Assembly: GCF_900102895.1 (NCBI RefSeq)
Contig: NZ_FNGD01000014.1
Span: 62,001 to 126,000 of the forward strand
Direction of reading: 5' to 3'
Origin: Arthrobacter sp. ov407
GTDB taxonomy: Bacteria; Actinomycetota; Actinomycetes; Actinomycetales; Micrococcaceae
Length of the DNA: 64,000 nt
Shown: positions 49,658-57,249 of the stretch, piece by piece
Layout: each line of letters starts with the position of its first letter
How positions within the stretch are numbered: the stretch's first letter is position 1
The notes under the pieces: model-generated
Told to the model about the DNA's origin: nothing
The model's input: only the letters and a program-made list of their open reading frames with translations
The model's database searches: none
Position numbers and translations under genes: made by a program

Positions 49658-50413
49658 TCAGCGCCGGAGGACCCGTTGGTCCAGTGGAATTGTCATCGTG
49701 AAACCGAAAATAGCCCAGATGGCTGCGTCGGAGGCGTCTGCCGGGACGAACTCGGCGCGAAGCTCAAGGACCGCGCCGACCCGCACGAGATACATAACGC
49801 TCCGCAACCCAGCATGGTTCCGGGCAGCAACCGCGGCGGCGGTGCCGTCGAAGACGCCGACCGTCAGGGGGGTCTCTCCCGCGACGAACAGGACCCTGCG
49901 CAGGAGCCGGACATGGCGCAGGGACACAATGCCGGCCGCGTCCTGCACTCCGGCCAGGGGCCGGTTTCCGGGGGTGACGACGGCGGTGCCGGCCTTGTGC
50001 CCGTCCACGTGGTGGGCACCCGTGGTGAGCTGTTGGTCTTCCCATGCCACGGAGCGAACGCCGGTCACCAAGAGCGAGCCAATCGCGGATTGTCTCGCGT
50101 TCAGGCGAACTACCGGGTTGGCTTCCCCCAACTCGCGGACACTGCCAAAATCCGGGGCCGGGAACAGCCGCTCCGACGTGGCCGGCGCGGGCCGGGGCCC
50201 TGGCTTTGAAGCCACTGTGGTCTTCGCGGACGGTGGGGGAGCCGGGCTGGCACCAAGCGTGAGTCCGCCGGAACCCGCCCGGCTAGCGCCAAGATGTAAG
50301 GACGTGGCTGAACTTTGCGCAGTGGGTCGAAGGGGCTCAGGCTGCGCCGCTGCCTTCCGGCGCCGACTGAGGTATCCGATGTCGGTCCGGAGCGAGGTTC
50401 GGTCTAGAGCCAT
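49658..50413 (-). CDS. unknown protein of the Ter operon, disordered N-terminus plus beta-rich domain
   Basis: 251 residues starting 2 bp after the degenerate TerD stop. Residues 1-95 are Pro/Ala/Ser-rich with basic runs (LSRRRKAAAQPEPLRPTAQS). The C-terminal domain (about 100-251) is strand-rich: NPVVRLNARQSAIGSLLVTG, GTAVVTPGNRPLAGVQD, LLRRVLFVAGETPLTVGVFD, LRAEFVPADASDAA. It could be a distant TerD-like or vWA-independent partner, but I recognise no family. Operon position between TerD and the lyase makes it a component of the Ter system. Confidence 0.7.
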   Translation of the reverse strand: MALDRTSLRTDIGYLSRRRKAAAQPEPLRPTAQSSATSLHLGASRAGSGGLTLGASPAPPPSAKTTVASKPGPRPAPATSERLFPAPDFGSVRELGEANPVVRLNARQSAIGSLLVTGVRSVAWEDQQLTTGAHHVDGHKAGTAVVTPGNRPLAGVQDAAGIVSLRHVRLLRRVLFVAGETPLTVGVFDGTAAAVAARNHAGLRSVMYLVRVGAVLELRAEFVPADASDAAIWAIFGFTMTIPLDQRVLRR

Positions 50414-50415
50414 GC

Positions 50416-50967
50416 TCAGAGCTTCAACTTGAAGTCGGCGGCAACGGCTGCGAGCCCGGCTTCGTACCCCTGGCCGAGGGCACGGAATTTCCAGCCCCCG
50501 GCATGCCTGTAGAGCTCCCCGAGAATCATGGCGTTGATCTTGTCGAGGTTCCCCCGCGGCACCGTGAAACGAAGTAGCTCCCGGTTTTGGTCGGTGGCGA
50601 CCCGCAGGTAGGCGTTCTTGACGGCCCCGAAGGTTCCTGGTCCCCGCACCTCAGGATCCACGTAGAGAAGCACGGCAATCTTGTGGACCGTCTCGGGCAC
50701 CCGGTTGAGGTCGACGTCGATCTGTTCCTGATCTTCTGCTCCCGCGAAGGAAATGCTGCCATCGGGGCTGGCGATCTGGTTGAAGAAAACCAGATGGTCA
50801 TCCGAAATGGCGCGGCCGCCCGTTCCGCACATGATTACCATCGGAACCAGCTCTGCCTGCGCGCCGCGGCTAGGGACCATGTCCCAGCCGATTCCCAGCA
50901 GCACTTTGTCCAGCCCGGGGTTCTCAGCAGTGAGGGCGGCGTTGCTGCCCGCGACCATCGAAGCCAC
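50416..50967 (-). CDS. terD: TerD-family protein with degenerate metal site
   Basis: 183 residues. GTG 50967 has GGAAGGA at the right spacing and overlaps the upstream stop by one base; ATG 50958 is the alternative. TerD framework is clear (NPGLDKVLLGIGWDMVPSRG, LVFFNQIASPDGSI, GELYRHAGGWKFRALGQGYE, AAVAADFKLKL). The Ca2+-binding segments are lost: DLDAS is AELVP, and the GDN..G.GDGDDE loop is AGAEDQEQID. It probably acts as a structural or regulatory partner rather than a Ca2+-binding unit. Confidence 0.85.
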   Translation of the reverse strand: MASMVAGSNAALTAENPGLDKVLLGIGWDMVPSRGAQAELVPMVIMCGTGGRAISDDHLVFFNQIASPDGSISFAGAEDQEQIDVDLNRVPETVHKIAVLLYVDPEVRGPGTFGAVKNAYLRVATDQNRELLRFTVPRGNLDKINAMILGELYRHAGGWKFRALGQGYEAGLAAVAADFKLKL

Positions 50968-51488
50968 TAGCGTCCTTCCAGATGAAGACCATCAATATCA
51001 AATTTGTCCCTGAGGAACTGGCCGTGGACAGCCAGTTCCGTTATGGCGCCCGTTCGGACCTGATTGTCCAGGTTCTGGACGGTGGAGTAGAGCGTGTCGA
51101 GCTGTTCCAGCAACACGGCTGTGTCGGTGGATTCGTCTCGCCGAGACCCAGCGGACAGCACTAGATATGCCCGCAGCGGGGACGGAAGATAGTCGGTGAT
51201 GACGGCGTTCAGCAGCACGCGCTGCTCCGTCGATGCGCCCGACCGGCCGATGTAGCCAATCAGGGCACGCAGGATGTCGGCCAACTGCAGGAGTCGTGAC
51301 GCCACGGTAGTGGGCAGTTGCGCGCCATTGCCCAGTACCATCCGCCGCAGCTCTTCGAGTGCGGCCCCGGTGACTGCCAGTTCGTCCGCAGCCGGATCCG
51401 TGACAAGTGGAGTTTCGGCTCCCGCAACGGCGGCGGAGCGGGGTGCCGCTCCGCCGCCGAACAACGAACTTAAGAAATTTGCGACCAT
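50967..51488 (-). CDS. helical protein of unknown function between TelA and TerD
   Basis: 173 residues, mostly helical after a Gly/Ala-rich start (LSSLFGGGAAPRSAAVAGAE). RMVLGNGAQLPTTVASRLLQ, LADILRALIGYIGRSGASTE and LPSPLRAYLVLSAGSRRDES suggest a helical bundle; no membrane segment. It lies 34 bp after TelA and touches the degenerate TerD gene. Co-occurrence with TelA suggests a partner protein. Not recognised by name. Confidence 0.7.
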   Translation of the reverse strand: MVANFLSSLFGGGAAPRSAAVAGAETPLVTDPAADELAVTGAALEELRRMVLGNGAQLPTTVASRLLQLADILRALIGYIGRSGASTEQRVLLNAVITDYLPSPLRAYLVLSAGSRRDESTDTAVLLEQLDTLYSTVQNLDNQVRTGAITELAVHGQFLRDKFDIDGLHLEGR

Positions 51489-51522
51489 AGCCTGTAAGCC
51501 TATTGCTCAGGGCTGACGGCCA

Positions 51523-52719
51523 CTAATTCCCCTCCTGCTGCCGCACCCTGTCCAGGTAGGGGCGGGCCCGCTCCAGCCCGGTTTCGAGGGCATGCACAGT
51601 GCCTTCCATGCTCTTGTTGGCCTGGGAACGGAAGGTGTCGATGGCGTCCATGGTCTGGAAGACGTTGTCGAACGCTTTCTGCAACGTTTCCACGCTGACA
51701 CCGGAGCTCGCTGCCTGCTGGTGGATCCGCGCGGTCTGATCCTTGAGCATTTCGCTTGTCTTGAGGATCATGTTGTTCGTCGTGGTGTTGATGGCATCGA
51801 TCTGGTCCAGCACCATCTTCTGGTTCGCCAGGGCCTGGGCCACAATAACGGCGGTCCGCAGCGCGGAGATCGTCGTCGTGCGTGCCCGTTCCACGCCCTT
51901 GATCAGTTCGGTGTTGTTCTTGCGGATCATGTCGATGGCGAGGTAGCCCTGGACCGAGACGGCCAGCTGGGTCAGGATGTCCTGGTGGCGCTGGCGGATC
52001 GGATACAGCACGTCAGAGTCGAGTTTGCCCGCCTCTTCGATCTGGCCCTGCATCTTCATCTCGTCGATCCGGTTGGCTGTTGCCGTGTCCAGGGCCTTGG
52101 CGAACACGGCGTACTCGCTCAGTCCCTGCATGGTCTCCCACAGCTGGGTCTTTTCCTGTGCCAGGGAGGCGTTGTCCTTCAGCAGCGCGTCCTGGCCTGC
52201 CATCAGGGACTTGATGATCTTGTCGAGCTGAGTCTGGGCACTCTCATATCTCTGGAAGTACTTGGCCAGCTTGTTGCCGCCGGGAATAATTCCGAGGATC
52301 TTCCGGCCGACGCCCAAATCGGCGTTGTTCGGCGTCAGGTCTTCCACGGTGGAGCGAAGCTCACCGAGCGTTGAGGCAACCTGCACCTGGGCGCTGCTGC
52401 CGGACTTCTTCGCGCCGGCCAGCGACGTGGACGACCGCTCCAGCAGCCGGCTTGAAGTGTTGGCGGATGCCACGAGCTGCTGGCCGCCAAGCCGGTTGAT
52501 GCCATCGATCTTGCTGGAGTATTCGGGGCTGAACGGGCTCATGGCCGACACTTCGGTGATGAAGGCACGAGCCTGCGCGTTTATTTCCTGCTGGCGTTCG
52601 GCCGGAACCGGGACCATTCCGGGGGCATCGTCTTCTTTGATGATGCCCGGAGCCTCCGGAGCGTTCAGCACGAGGGGGTTCGAGGCCGACGTTTCAGGCG
52701 GGGTGAGTTGCATGCTCAT
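51523..52719 (-). CDS. telA: TelA / toxic-anion-resistance protein
   Basis: 398 residues from ATG 52719; the frame is open to 52833, but upstream residues overlap the TerD 3' end in another frame and are not TelA-like. The coiled-coil TelA core is present: FSPEYSSKIDGINRLGGQQL, DLTPNNADLGVGRKILGIIP, GGNKLAKYFQRYESAQTQLD, ARTTTISALRTAVIVAQALA and TTNNMILKTSEMLKDQTARI. TelA is a peripheral protein of Ter systems linked to tellurite and envelope stress. Confidence 0.93.
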   Translation of the reverse strand: MSMQLTPPETSASNPLVLNAPEAPGIIKEDDAPGMVPVPAERQQEINAQARAFITEVSAMSPFSPEYSSKIDGINRLGGQQLVASANTSSRLLERSSTSLAGAKKSGSSAQVQVASTLGELRSTVEDLTPNNADLGVGRKILGIIPGGNKLAKYFQRYESAQTQLDKIIKSLMAGQDALLKDNASLAQEKTQLWETMQGLSEYAVFAKALDTATANRIDEMKMQGQIEEAGKLDSDVLYPIRQRHQDILTQLAVSVQGYLAIDMIRKNNTELIKGVERARTTTISALRTAVIVAQALANQKMVLDQIDAINTTTNNMILKTSEMLKDQTARIHQQAASSGVSVETLQKAFDNVFQTMDAIDTFRSQANKSMEGTVHALETGLERARPYLDRVRQQEGN

Positions 52720-52751
52720 TTTCGCTTCTCTCTTTCTGTGGTCTCGGACTC

Positions 52752-53333
52752 TTAGCCGAGCTGGACGCCGAAGTCCGCGGCGATGCCAGCGAGGCCCGTG
52801 GCGTATCCCTGGCCGACGGCTTTGAACTTCCACTCGCCGTTGTGGCGGTAGAGCTCGGAGAAGATCATGCAGGTCTCCGGCGCCGCATCTTCGCTCAGGT
52901 CGTAGCGGACTACTTCCGCGTCACTTTCCTGGTTGACCACGCGGCAGTAGGCCGACCGCACCTGGCCGAAGTTCTGACGGCGGGTGTCAGCCTGGTCAAT
53001 CGAGACCACGAAGACTATTCGCTCAACGTCTGCGCCCACCGCAGAGAGCTCGACGGCGACCACTTCGTCGTCGCCGTCGCCCTCACCGGATCGGTTGTCG
53101 CCCTTGTGGACTACCGAGCCGTCGGCTGCCGCCGGCTGGTTGTAGAAGATGAAGTCCGCGGAGCTACGGACCTTGCCGTCAGCGCCGAGGAGGAGCGCCG
53201 AGGCATCCAGATCGAATGCATCACCCGTTGTCGTGCGGGGATCCCAGCCCAGCCCGACCAGAACCTTGTTCAGCCCCGGATCGGTCTTGGTGAGCGAGAG
53301 GTTACTGCCTTTGGTAAGAGTCAGGCCTGACAT
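52752..53333 (-). CDS. terD: TerD-family Ca2+-binding stress protein (1)
   Basis: 193 residues with all TerD marks: LGWDPRTTTGDAFDLDASAL (DLDAS metal ligands), ADFIFYNQPAAADGSVVHKG, DNRSGEGDGDDEVVAVEL (second Ca2+ site) and a C-terminal GEWKFKAVGQGYATGLAG. TerD proteins bind Ca2+ at two acidic loops and take part in resistance to tellurite, phage and DNA-damaging stress. It follows a hairpin (53373-53395) and precedes telA by 32 bp. Confidence 0.95.
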   Translation of the reverse strand: MSGLTLTKGSNLSLTKTDPGLNKVLVGLGWDPRTTTGDAFDLDASALLLGADGKVRSSADFIFYNQPAAADGSVVHKGDNRSGEGDGDDEVVAVELSAVGADVERIVFVVSIDQADTRRQNFGQVRSAYCRVVNQESDAEVVRYDLSEDAAPETCMIFSELYRHNGEWKFKAVGQGYATGLAGIAADFGVQLG

Positions 53334-53372
53334 TGTTGTTCTCCTTGTTCAATCTGGTGAAAATGCGGTGAA

Positions 53373-53395
53373 GTGGCCCGGCGTTGCCGGGCCAC
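53373..53395 (-). terminator. strong hairpin inside the Ter operon
   Basis: GTGGCCCGGC-GTT-GCCGGGCCAC, a perfect 10-bp stem between TerD (2) and TerD (1), with no T-run. It may attenuate transcription or protect the 3' end of the upstream mRNA part, making TerC-TerD-TerD more abundant than the downstream genes. Confidence 0.65.
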
Positions 53396-53400
53396 GACTT

Positions 53401-53982
53401 CTAGTCCAGCGCGATGCCGAAGTCTGTGGCCACGCCGCGGAGGCCTGAGGCGTATCCCTGCCCCACGGCACGGAACTTCCACTCGCCGCCGTTTCGATAG
53501 ATCTCGGCAAAAATCATGCACGTTTCTGCTGCAGCATCTTCAGTGAGGTCGTAGCGGACAACTTCGTTGTCCGTCTCCTGGTTGACAACCCGGCAGAAGG
53601 CATCGCGTACTTGACCGAAGTTCTGGCGGCGCGCTTCTGCCTGGTCAATGGAGACGACGATGACGATCTTCGCGATGTCTGCTGCGACGGTATCGAGGTC
53701 GATCAGGATTTGCTCGTCGTCGCCTTCACCCTCACCGGTGCGGTTGTCGCCCTGGTGCACGATCGACCCGTCTGGCGAGGACAACTGGTTGTAGAAGATG
53801 AAGTCATCGTTGGAGCGGACCTTGCCGTCGGCGCGGACGAGCAGCGCCGAAGCGTCGAGGTCGAACTGTTCGCCAGCGGTGGTCCGCGGATCCCATCCGA
53901 GACCGATCATTGCCTTGCGGAGCCCCGGGTCGGCTTTGGTCAGGGAGAGGTTGCTGCCCTTGCTCAGAGTCAGGCTAGACAA
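53401..53982 (-). CDS. terD: TerD-family Ca2+-binding stress protein (2)
   Basis: 193 residues, aligned end to end with TerD (1): EQFDLDASALLVRADGKVRS, FIFYNQLSSPDGSIVHQGDN, RTGEGEGDDEQILIDLDTVA, FCRVVNQETDNEVVRYDLTE, GEWKFRAVGQGYASGLRG. Both Ca2+ sites are intact. The pair arose by tandem duplication. Cytoplasmic, probably multimeric at the membrane with TerC. Confidence 0.95.
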   Translation of the reverse strand: MSSLTLSKGSNLSLTKADPGLRKAMIGLGWDPRTTAGEQFDLDASALLVRADGKVRSNDDFIFYNQLSSPDGSIVHQGDNRTGEGEGDDEQILIDLDTVAADIAKIVIVVSIDQAEARRQNFGQVRDAFCRVVNQETDNEVVRYDLTEDAAAETCMIFAEIYRNGGEWKFRAVGQGYASGLRGVATDFGIALD

Positions 53983-54044
53983 GAGGTACTCCTTCAGTTA
54001 GTTGTGTACGTTCACTGGGGCTCAGGAACGCCCGTCCGATTGGA

Positions 54045-54635
54045 CTAGAGGGCAGAGGCGGCGACGCCGCGAACATCGCCGGGCGTGCGTCCGTTAGCCG
54101 GAGTGCCGATGGCCTGGAAGTTCCAGACGTTCCCGTTCCGCGAAAGCTTAGACATGACCATCGCCGTGTACGGTCCCGATTCGGTGAGGTCGTAGCGGGC
54201 GACTTCGGGGCTGCCTGCTGCCGAGTCGTCAATAACGCGGCAGAACGCGTTCTGGACCATGTCGAAGGTCTGCTGGCTGTAGCTGGTGATGACAAACACG
54301 ATGTGCGCGACGGCAGGAGACACATTCGGCAGGTCCACCATGAGGGTCTCGTCGTCGCCGTCACCTGCCCCGGTCAGGTTGTCCCCTGTGTGGCGAATGG
54401 AACCGTCTTTGCTGGTGAGCTGGTTGAAGAAGACCGTGTCGAGGTGCTGGCCGCGATCGTCAAACAGGATTGCCGACGCGTCCAAGTCGATTTCCACCGT
54501 CTTAGTCCCGCCGAAGAAACCCTTCTTTGCAGGGACAGCGGAGTCCCAGCCGAGACCCAAACGAACGTTCGTCAGCGAATCGCCGTTCTGCTTCGTGAGT
54601 GACAGCGACTGGCCTTTTTGCAAACTCAAACCCAT
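54045..54635 (-). CDS. terD: TerD/TerZ-family protein (3)
   Basis: 196 residues. It has a longer loop before the first site (PAKKGFFGGTKTVEIDLDAS), then AILFDDRGQHLDTVFFNQLT, GDNLTGAGDGDDETLMVDLP, IVFVITSYSQQTFDMVQNAF and ARYDLTESGPYTAMVMSKLS. This insertion and the VITSYSQQ.F motif are typical of TerZ-like members. Metal ligands are intact. First TerD after TerC in the operon, 58 bp from it. Confidence 0.93.
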   Translation of the reverse strand: MGLSLQKGQSLSLTKQNGDSLTNVRLGLGWDSAVPAKKGFFGGTKTVEIDLDASAILFDDRGQHLDTVFFNQLTSKDGSIRHTGDNLTGAGDGDDETLMVDLPNVSPAVAHIVFVITSYSQQTFDMVQNAFCRVIDDSAAGSPEVARYDLTESGPYTAMVMSKLSRNGNVWNFQAIGTPANGRTPGDVRGVAASAL

Positions 54636-54693
54636 TGAACTACTCGCTTTCTAGTGGTGGCTGTTGGTGCTGTTTGTCTGTGGAGCCGGGGCT

Positions 54694-55800
54694 CTAGCTG
54701 TTCGCAGGCTCAAGTGATTGAGCCTGCTCGGCGGCGTGCGCCCTTTTATTCCGTCGAACGGAGCCGATAAATGCGGCGCCGATAAACACGACGCCGATGA
54801 GGCCGGTAACGATCTCGTTGACGGGAACCACGATCGTAACCAACAGGATTACTGCCAGGGCACCGATGGCCCAGTGGGCGCCGTGGTCCAGATATTCGAA
54901 TTCGTCCAGCGTGCCCTGCCGGACCAGGAATACGGTCAGGGAGCGAACGAACATGGCTCCGATGAAGCCCAATCCAAGGGCGATGATGATCGGGTCGGAG
55001 GTAATGGCGAAAGCTCCGATGACGCCGTCGAAGGAGAAGGACGCGTCGATAACTTCCAGGTACAGGAAGAGCATCAGGGCGGCCTTGCCGGCCAGTTGAG
55101 CCGCACCGGAGGGACCCGAGTGGACCACCAGGTCCGCATCCGTGGCATCAACGTCGCCGTCTCCATCGACGTCGAAGAGGTTTCCGAGCCCGTTCACGAG
55201 GAAGTAGGTGATCATGCCCAACAGACCCGCGAGCAGGACGATGCCCTGCTTCTCACCGGCTACAGCCCCGGCGATAGCCAGCGCTGCCATTCCGATGATC
55301 AAGGATGCGCCTTCGAGTTTGCCCAGCCTGGCGAGCGGGATTTCGAGGAACTTGATCCACTTGATATCACGGTGGGCCAGGATGAAGTCCAAGAACAGCA
55401 TCAGCAGGAACATTCCGCCGAAGGCGGCGATTTGCGGGTGGGCTTCGTGCAGCAGGTATCCGTAGCTGCCCGGGGTGTGCGGATCACCCTTTTCCATGGC
55501 CAGACTGACGGCTTCGACGGGATTCAGGTCGGCGGTGACTCCCACGATGAGCAAGGGGAAAAGAATACGCATACCGAACACGGCGATAATGATGCCCACG
55601 CTCAGGAACATTTTCTGCCAGAACGGGTTCATTCGCTCAAGGATTCGTGCGTTGACAACAGCGTTGTCGAAACTAAGGCTGATTTCAAGAATGCCCAAGA
55701 TAAGGCAGAGGATCAGTGCCTGAGGTCCGCCATAAAGAAAAGCGACCACCAATGCGATGAGGGTGACCGCGAACGACCAACCGAAAGTCTTGAGAAACAC
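54694..55800 (-). CDS. terC: TerC-family (DUF475) integral membrane protein with EF-hand-like insertion
   Basis: 368 residues from GTG 55800 (AGGAG 11 bp upstream). About nine membrane helices with the TerC acidic motifs ILEISLSFDNAVVNARILER and YLEVIDASFSFDGVIGAFAI. Between them, in a loop near residue 215, is DVDGDGDVDATDAD, an EF-hand/dockerin-like Ca2+ loop. TerC is the membrane hub of Ter systems and is linked to metal (Mn2+) export or metal sensing. It is the first gene of the operon. The extra Ca2+ loop matches the Ca2+-binding TerD partners. Confidence 0.93.
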   Translation of the reverse strand: MFLKTFGWSFAVTLIALVVAFLYGGPQALILCLILGILEISLSFDNAVVNARILERMNPFWQKMFLSVGIIIAVFGMRILFPLLIVGVTADLNPVEAVSLAMEKGDPHTPGSYGYLLHEAHPQIAAFGGMFLLMLFLDFILAHRDIKWIKFLEIPLARLGKLEGASLIIGMAALAIAGAVAGEKQGIVLLAGLLGMITYFLVNGLGNLFDVDGDGDVDATDADLVVHSGPSGAAQLAGKAALMLFLYLEVIDASFSFDGVIGAFAITSDPIIIALGLGFIGAMFVRSLTVFLVRQGTLDEFEYLDHGAHWAIGALAVILLVTIVVPVNEIVTGLIGVVFIGAAFIGSVRRNKRAHAAEQAQSLEPANS

Positions 55801-56048
55801 GCTGGAACAACTCCTGGAACGAAAGGTCCTGGCTCGTCAACGACGGCAGGACGGCGAGAAACATCCCGGAAGTTATCCCCCAAGACTTCGTGGCAACATC
55901 CTAGCCGCACGCTGGGCCGCTTTGTCCTGCGACGCCCCCATGTTTTTTGATTGTGATCGCACCCGTCCCGAAGTCGCCGACGCCTTCGCCGTTGACGAAG
56001 GTAGGCGGATAGACCTCGTGGACGACAGCCGACTGCCGCCGCTCGGCA
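55801..56048 (-). promoter_or_regulatory. upstream region of the Ter operon
   Basis: About 250 bp separate the TerC start from the hairpin at 56049. On the minus strand TAGGAT at about 55900 could be a -10 box, giving a leader of about 100 nt, but no good -35 is evident. No convincing operator was seen. Confidence 0.35.
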
Positions 56049-56083
56049 GCTGGTGCGCGAGAGAGACTCTCTCGCGCACCAGC
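56049..56083. terminator. 35-bp near-continuous palindrome
   Basis: A 17-bp perfect inverted repeat (GCTGGTGCGCGAGAGAG / CTCTCTCGCGCACCAGC) around a single central A. It is 25 bp past the stop codon of the PASTA-Excalibur gene and most likely its terminator, insulating the Ter promoter. Confidence 0.8.
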
Positions 56084-56107
56084 CGGACCGGGAGCGGGCG
56101 ATAATTG

Positions 56108-56235
56108 CTACTCGCAGGCGACGCCGTCGCCGTCACGGTCGAGCTTGCGGCTGTAGCCGGGCTGGCCTGCGTAGATCGGGGCGGCCCCTGCTTGTCTCAC
56201 CGCGGTGCAGGTGGCGTAATACGCTGCCGCGGGTG
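56108..56235. repeat. Excalibur-coding DNA repeat, copy 2
   Basis: Matches 43424-43551 closely, including the stop codon and silent sites, although the two genes differ upstream. Suggests domain shuffling or gene conversion between surface-protein genes. Confidence 0.75.
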
Positions 56236-56734
56236 CCGGCGGTACATATGGTGCCGGCGGAGCCTTCACGACTGGCGGTGCCGCCGGCGGTGCTTTTACT
56301 ACCGGTGGGGCCACCGGTATTGCCTTCACGACCGGCGGGGCCACGGGAGCTACAATCTTTGCCGCGACCTGGGTGGGTGAGGGAGTGGGTGTCGGCGTCG
56401 GCGTTTCATCCGTGAGGTGCTTGACCCCCAGCTCCACGGTGGAACCCTCGGCGACCTTGGTGTGGGCGAGAGGATCCTCGCTGGCCACCTGCCAGTTTTT
56501 CTCGATGAAGATCGTCTTGCCCTCGTCCACATCCGTGGCATGGGCCTTCAAACCGATGCTTTGAAGCTGGTCAATAGCTTTGTCGAGGGTGAGGCCGACG
56601 ACGTCGGGCACCTCGATGGTGTTCGCGGCTACAGCCGTCGCCTTGGCGGTTTCTGTTTGGGCTGATGCCTGTTTGCTGCCGCAGCCTGTCAGCATGAGAC
56701 CGGCGAGCATTAAAAGAGCGAGTGTTTTCTTCAA
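56108..56734 (-). CDS. PASTA and Excalibur domain lipoprotein
   Basis: TTG 56734, preceded by AGGGGGA, starts 208 residues; the frame is open to 57043 without recognisable sequence. Signal KKTLALLMLAGLMLTGC with lipobox LTGC. A PASTA domain follows (about 40-105: IEVPDVVGLTLDKAIDQLQS, VAEGSTVELGVKHL). A repetitive Pro/Val/Ala/Lys linker (APPVVKA units, four copies) leads to the Excalibur motif SRKLDRDGDGVACE. PASTA domains bind muropeptides, so it is likely a cell-wall-bound surface lipoprotein that also binds Ca2+. Confidence 0.8.
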   Translation of the reverse strand: MKKTLALLMLAGLMLTGCGSKQASAQTETAKATAVAANTIEVPDVVGLTLDKAIDQLQSIGLKAHATDVDEGKTIFIEKNWQVASEDPLAHTKVAEGSTVELGVKHLTDETPTPTPTPSPTQVAAKIVAPVAPPVVKAIPVAPPVVKAPPAAPPVVKAPPAPYVPPAPAAAYYATCTAVRQAGAAPIYAGQPGYSRKLDRDGDGVACE

Positions 56735-57083
56735 GATTCCCCCTGCTTGCAGCGAGGCCGCAACTGTCGGGAAGGGCGTGGTTGCCTGATGCTTCCGATG
56801 GGCTCGCTGGGAATAAGCTACCAGTTCCCGGGGAAGACGATCACAATTTGAAGGCGTGTGTACCCCTCTGCCGGAGACAATTCCGTCGGTCATCTCGACG
56901 GCCTTCCAAACCCCGCTCAGCCGGGCGAGACGCTTTTCGGTCAGATAGGCAAAGTCCCGGGCCTCGGTAAGGGACGTCCGGATTTCAGCGGCAGCGTCGA
57001 CGGAGCCAGCGGCGTCCGCCCGGAGATCACGGCGGACTGCCACCAGTCAGCCGCCGGCGTGAGCTCCGTTTGCTCGACGGGGC

Positions 57084-57190
57084 TCATTTGCTCGCGCCCG
57101 CGGTGAGGCCTTCGACGATCCGTCGCTGGAAGATCAGCACCATAATGACCAACGGTACGGTGACGATCACGCCGGCGGACGCGGGGCGAC
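57084..57190 (-). pseudogene. C-terminal scrap of a carbohydrate ABC transporter permease
   Basis: ASAGVIVTVPLVIMVLIFQR and RIVEGLTAGASK-stop match the end of MalG-like permeases (P...... FQR.iV.GLTaGAvKG). Nothing upstream of about 57190 belongs to that family. It is a fragment left by deletion. The flanking 56735-57083 holds only the lipoprotein promoter region and no clear gene. Confidence 0.65.
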
Positions 57191-57249
57191 AAAGGTCGAT
57201 TTGAGGAAGCATGCAGTCGGTGCCGGCGGCAGAGTGCGGGACGAAATGA

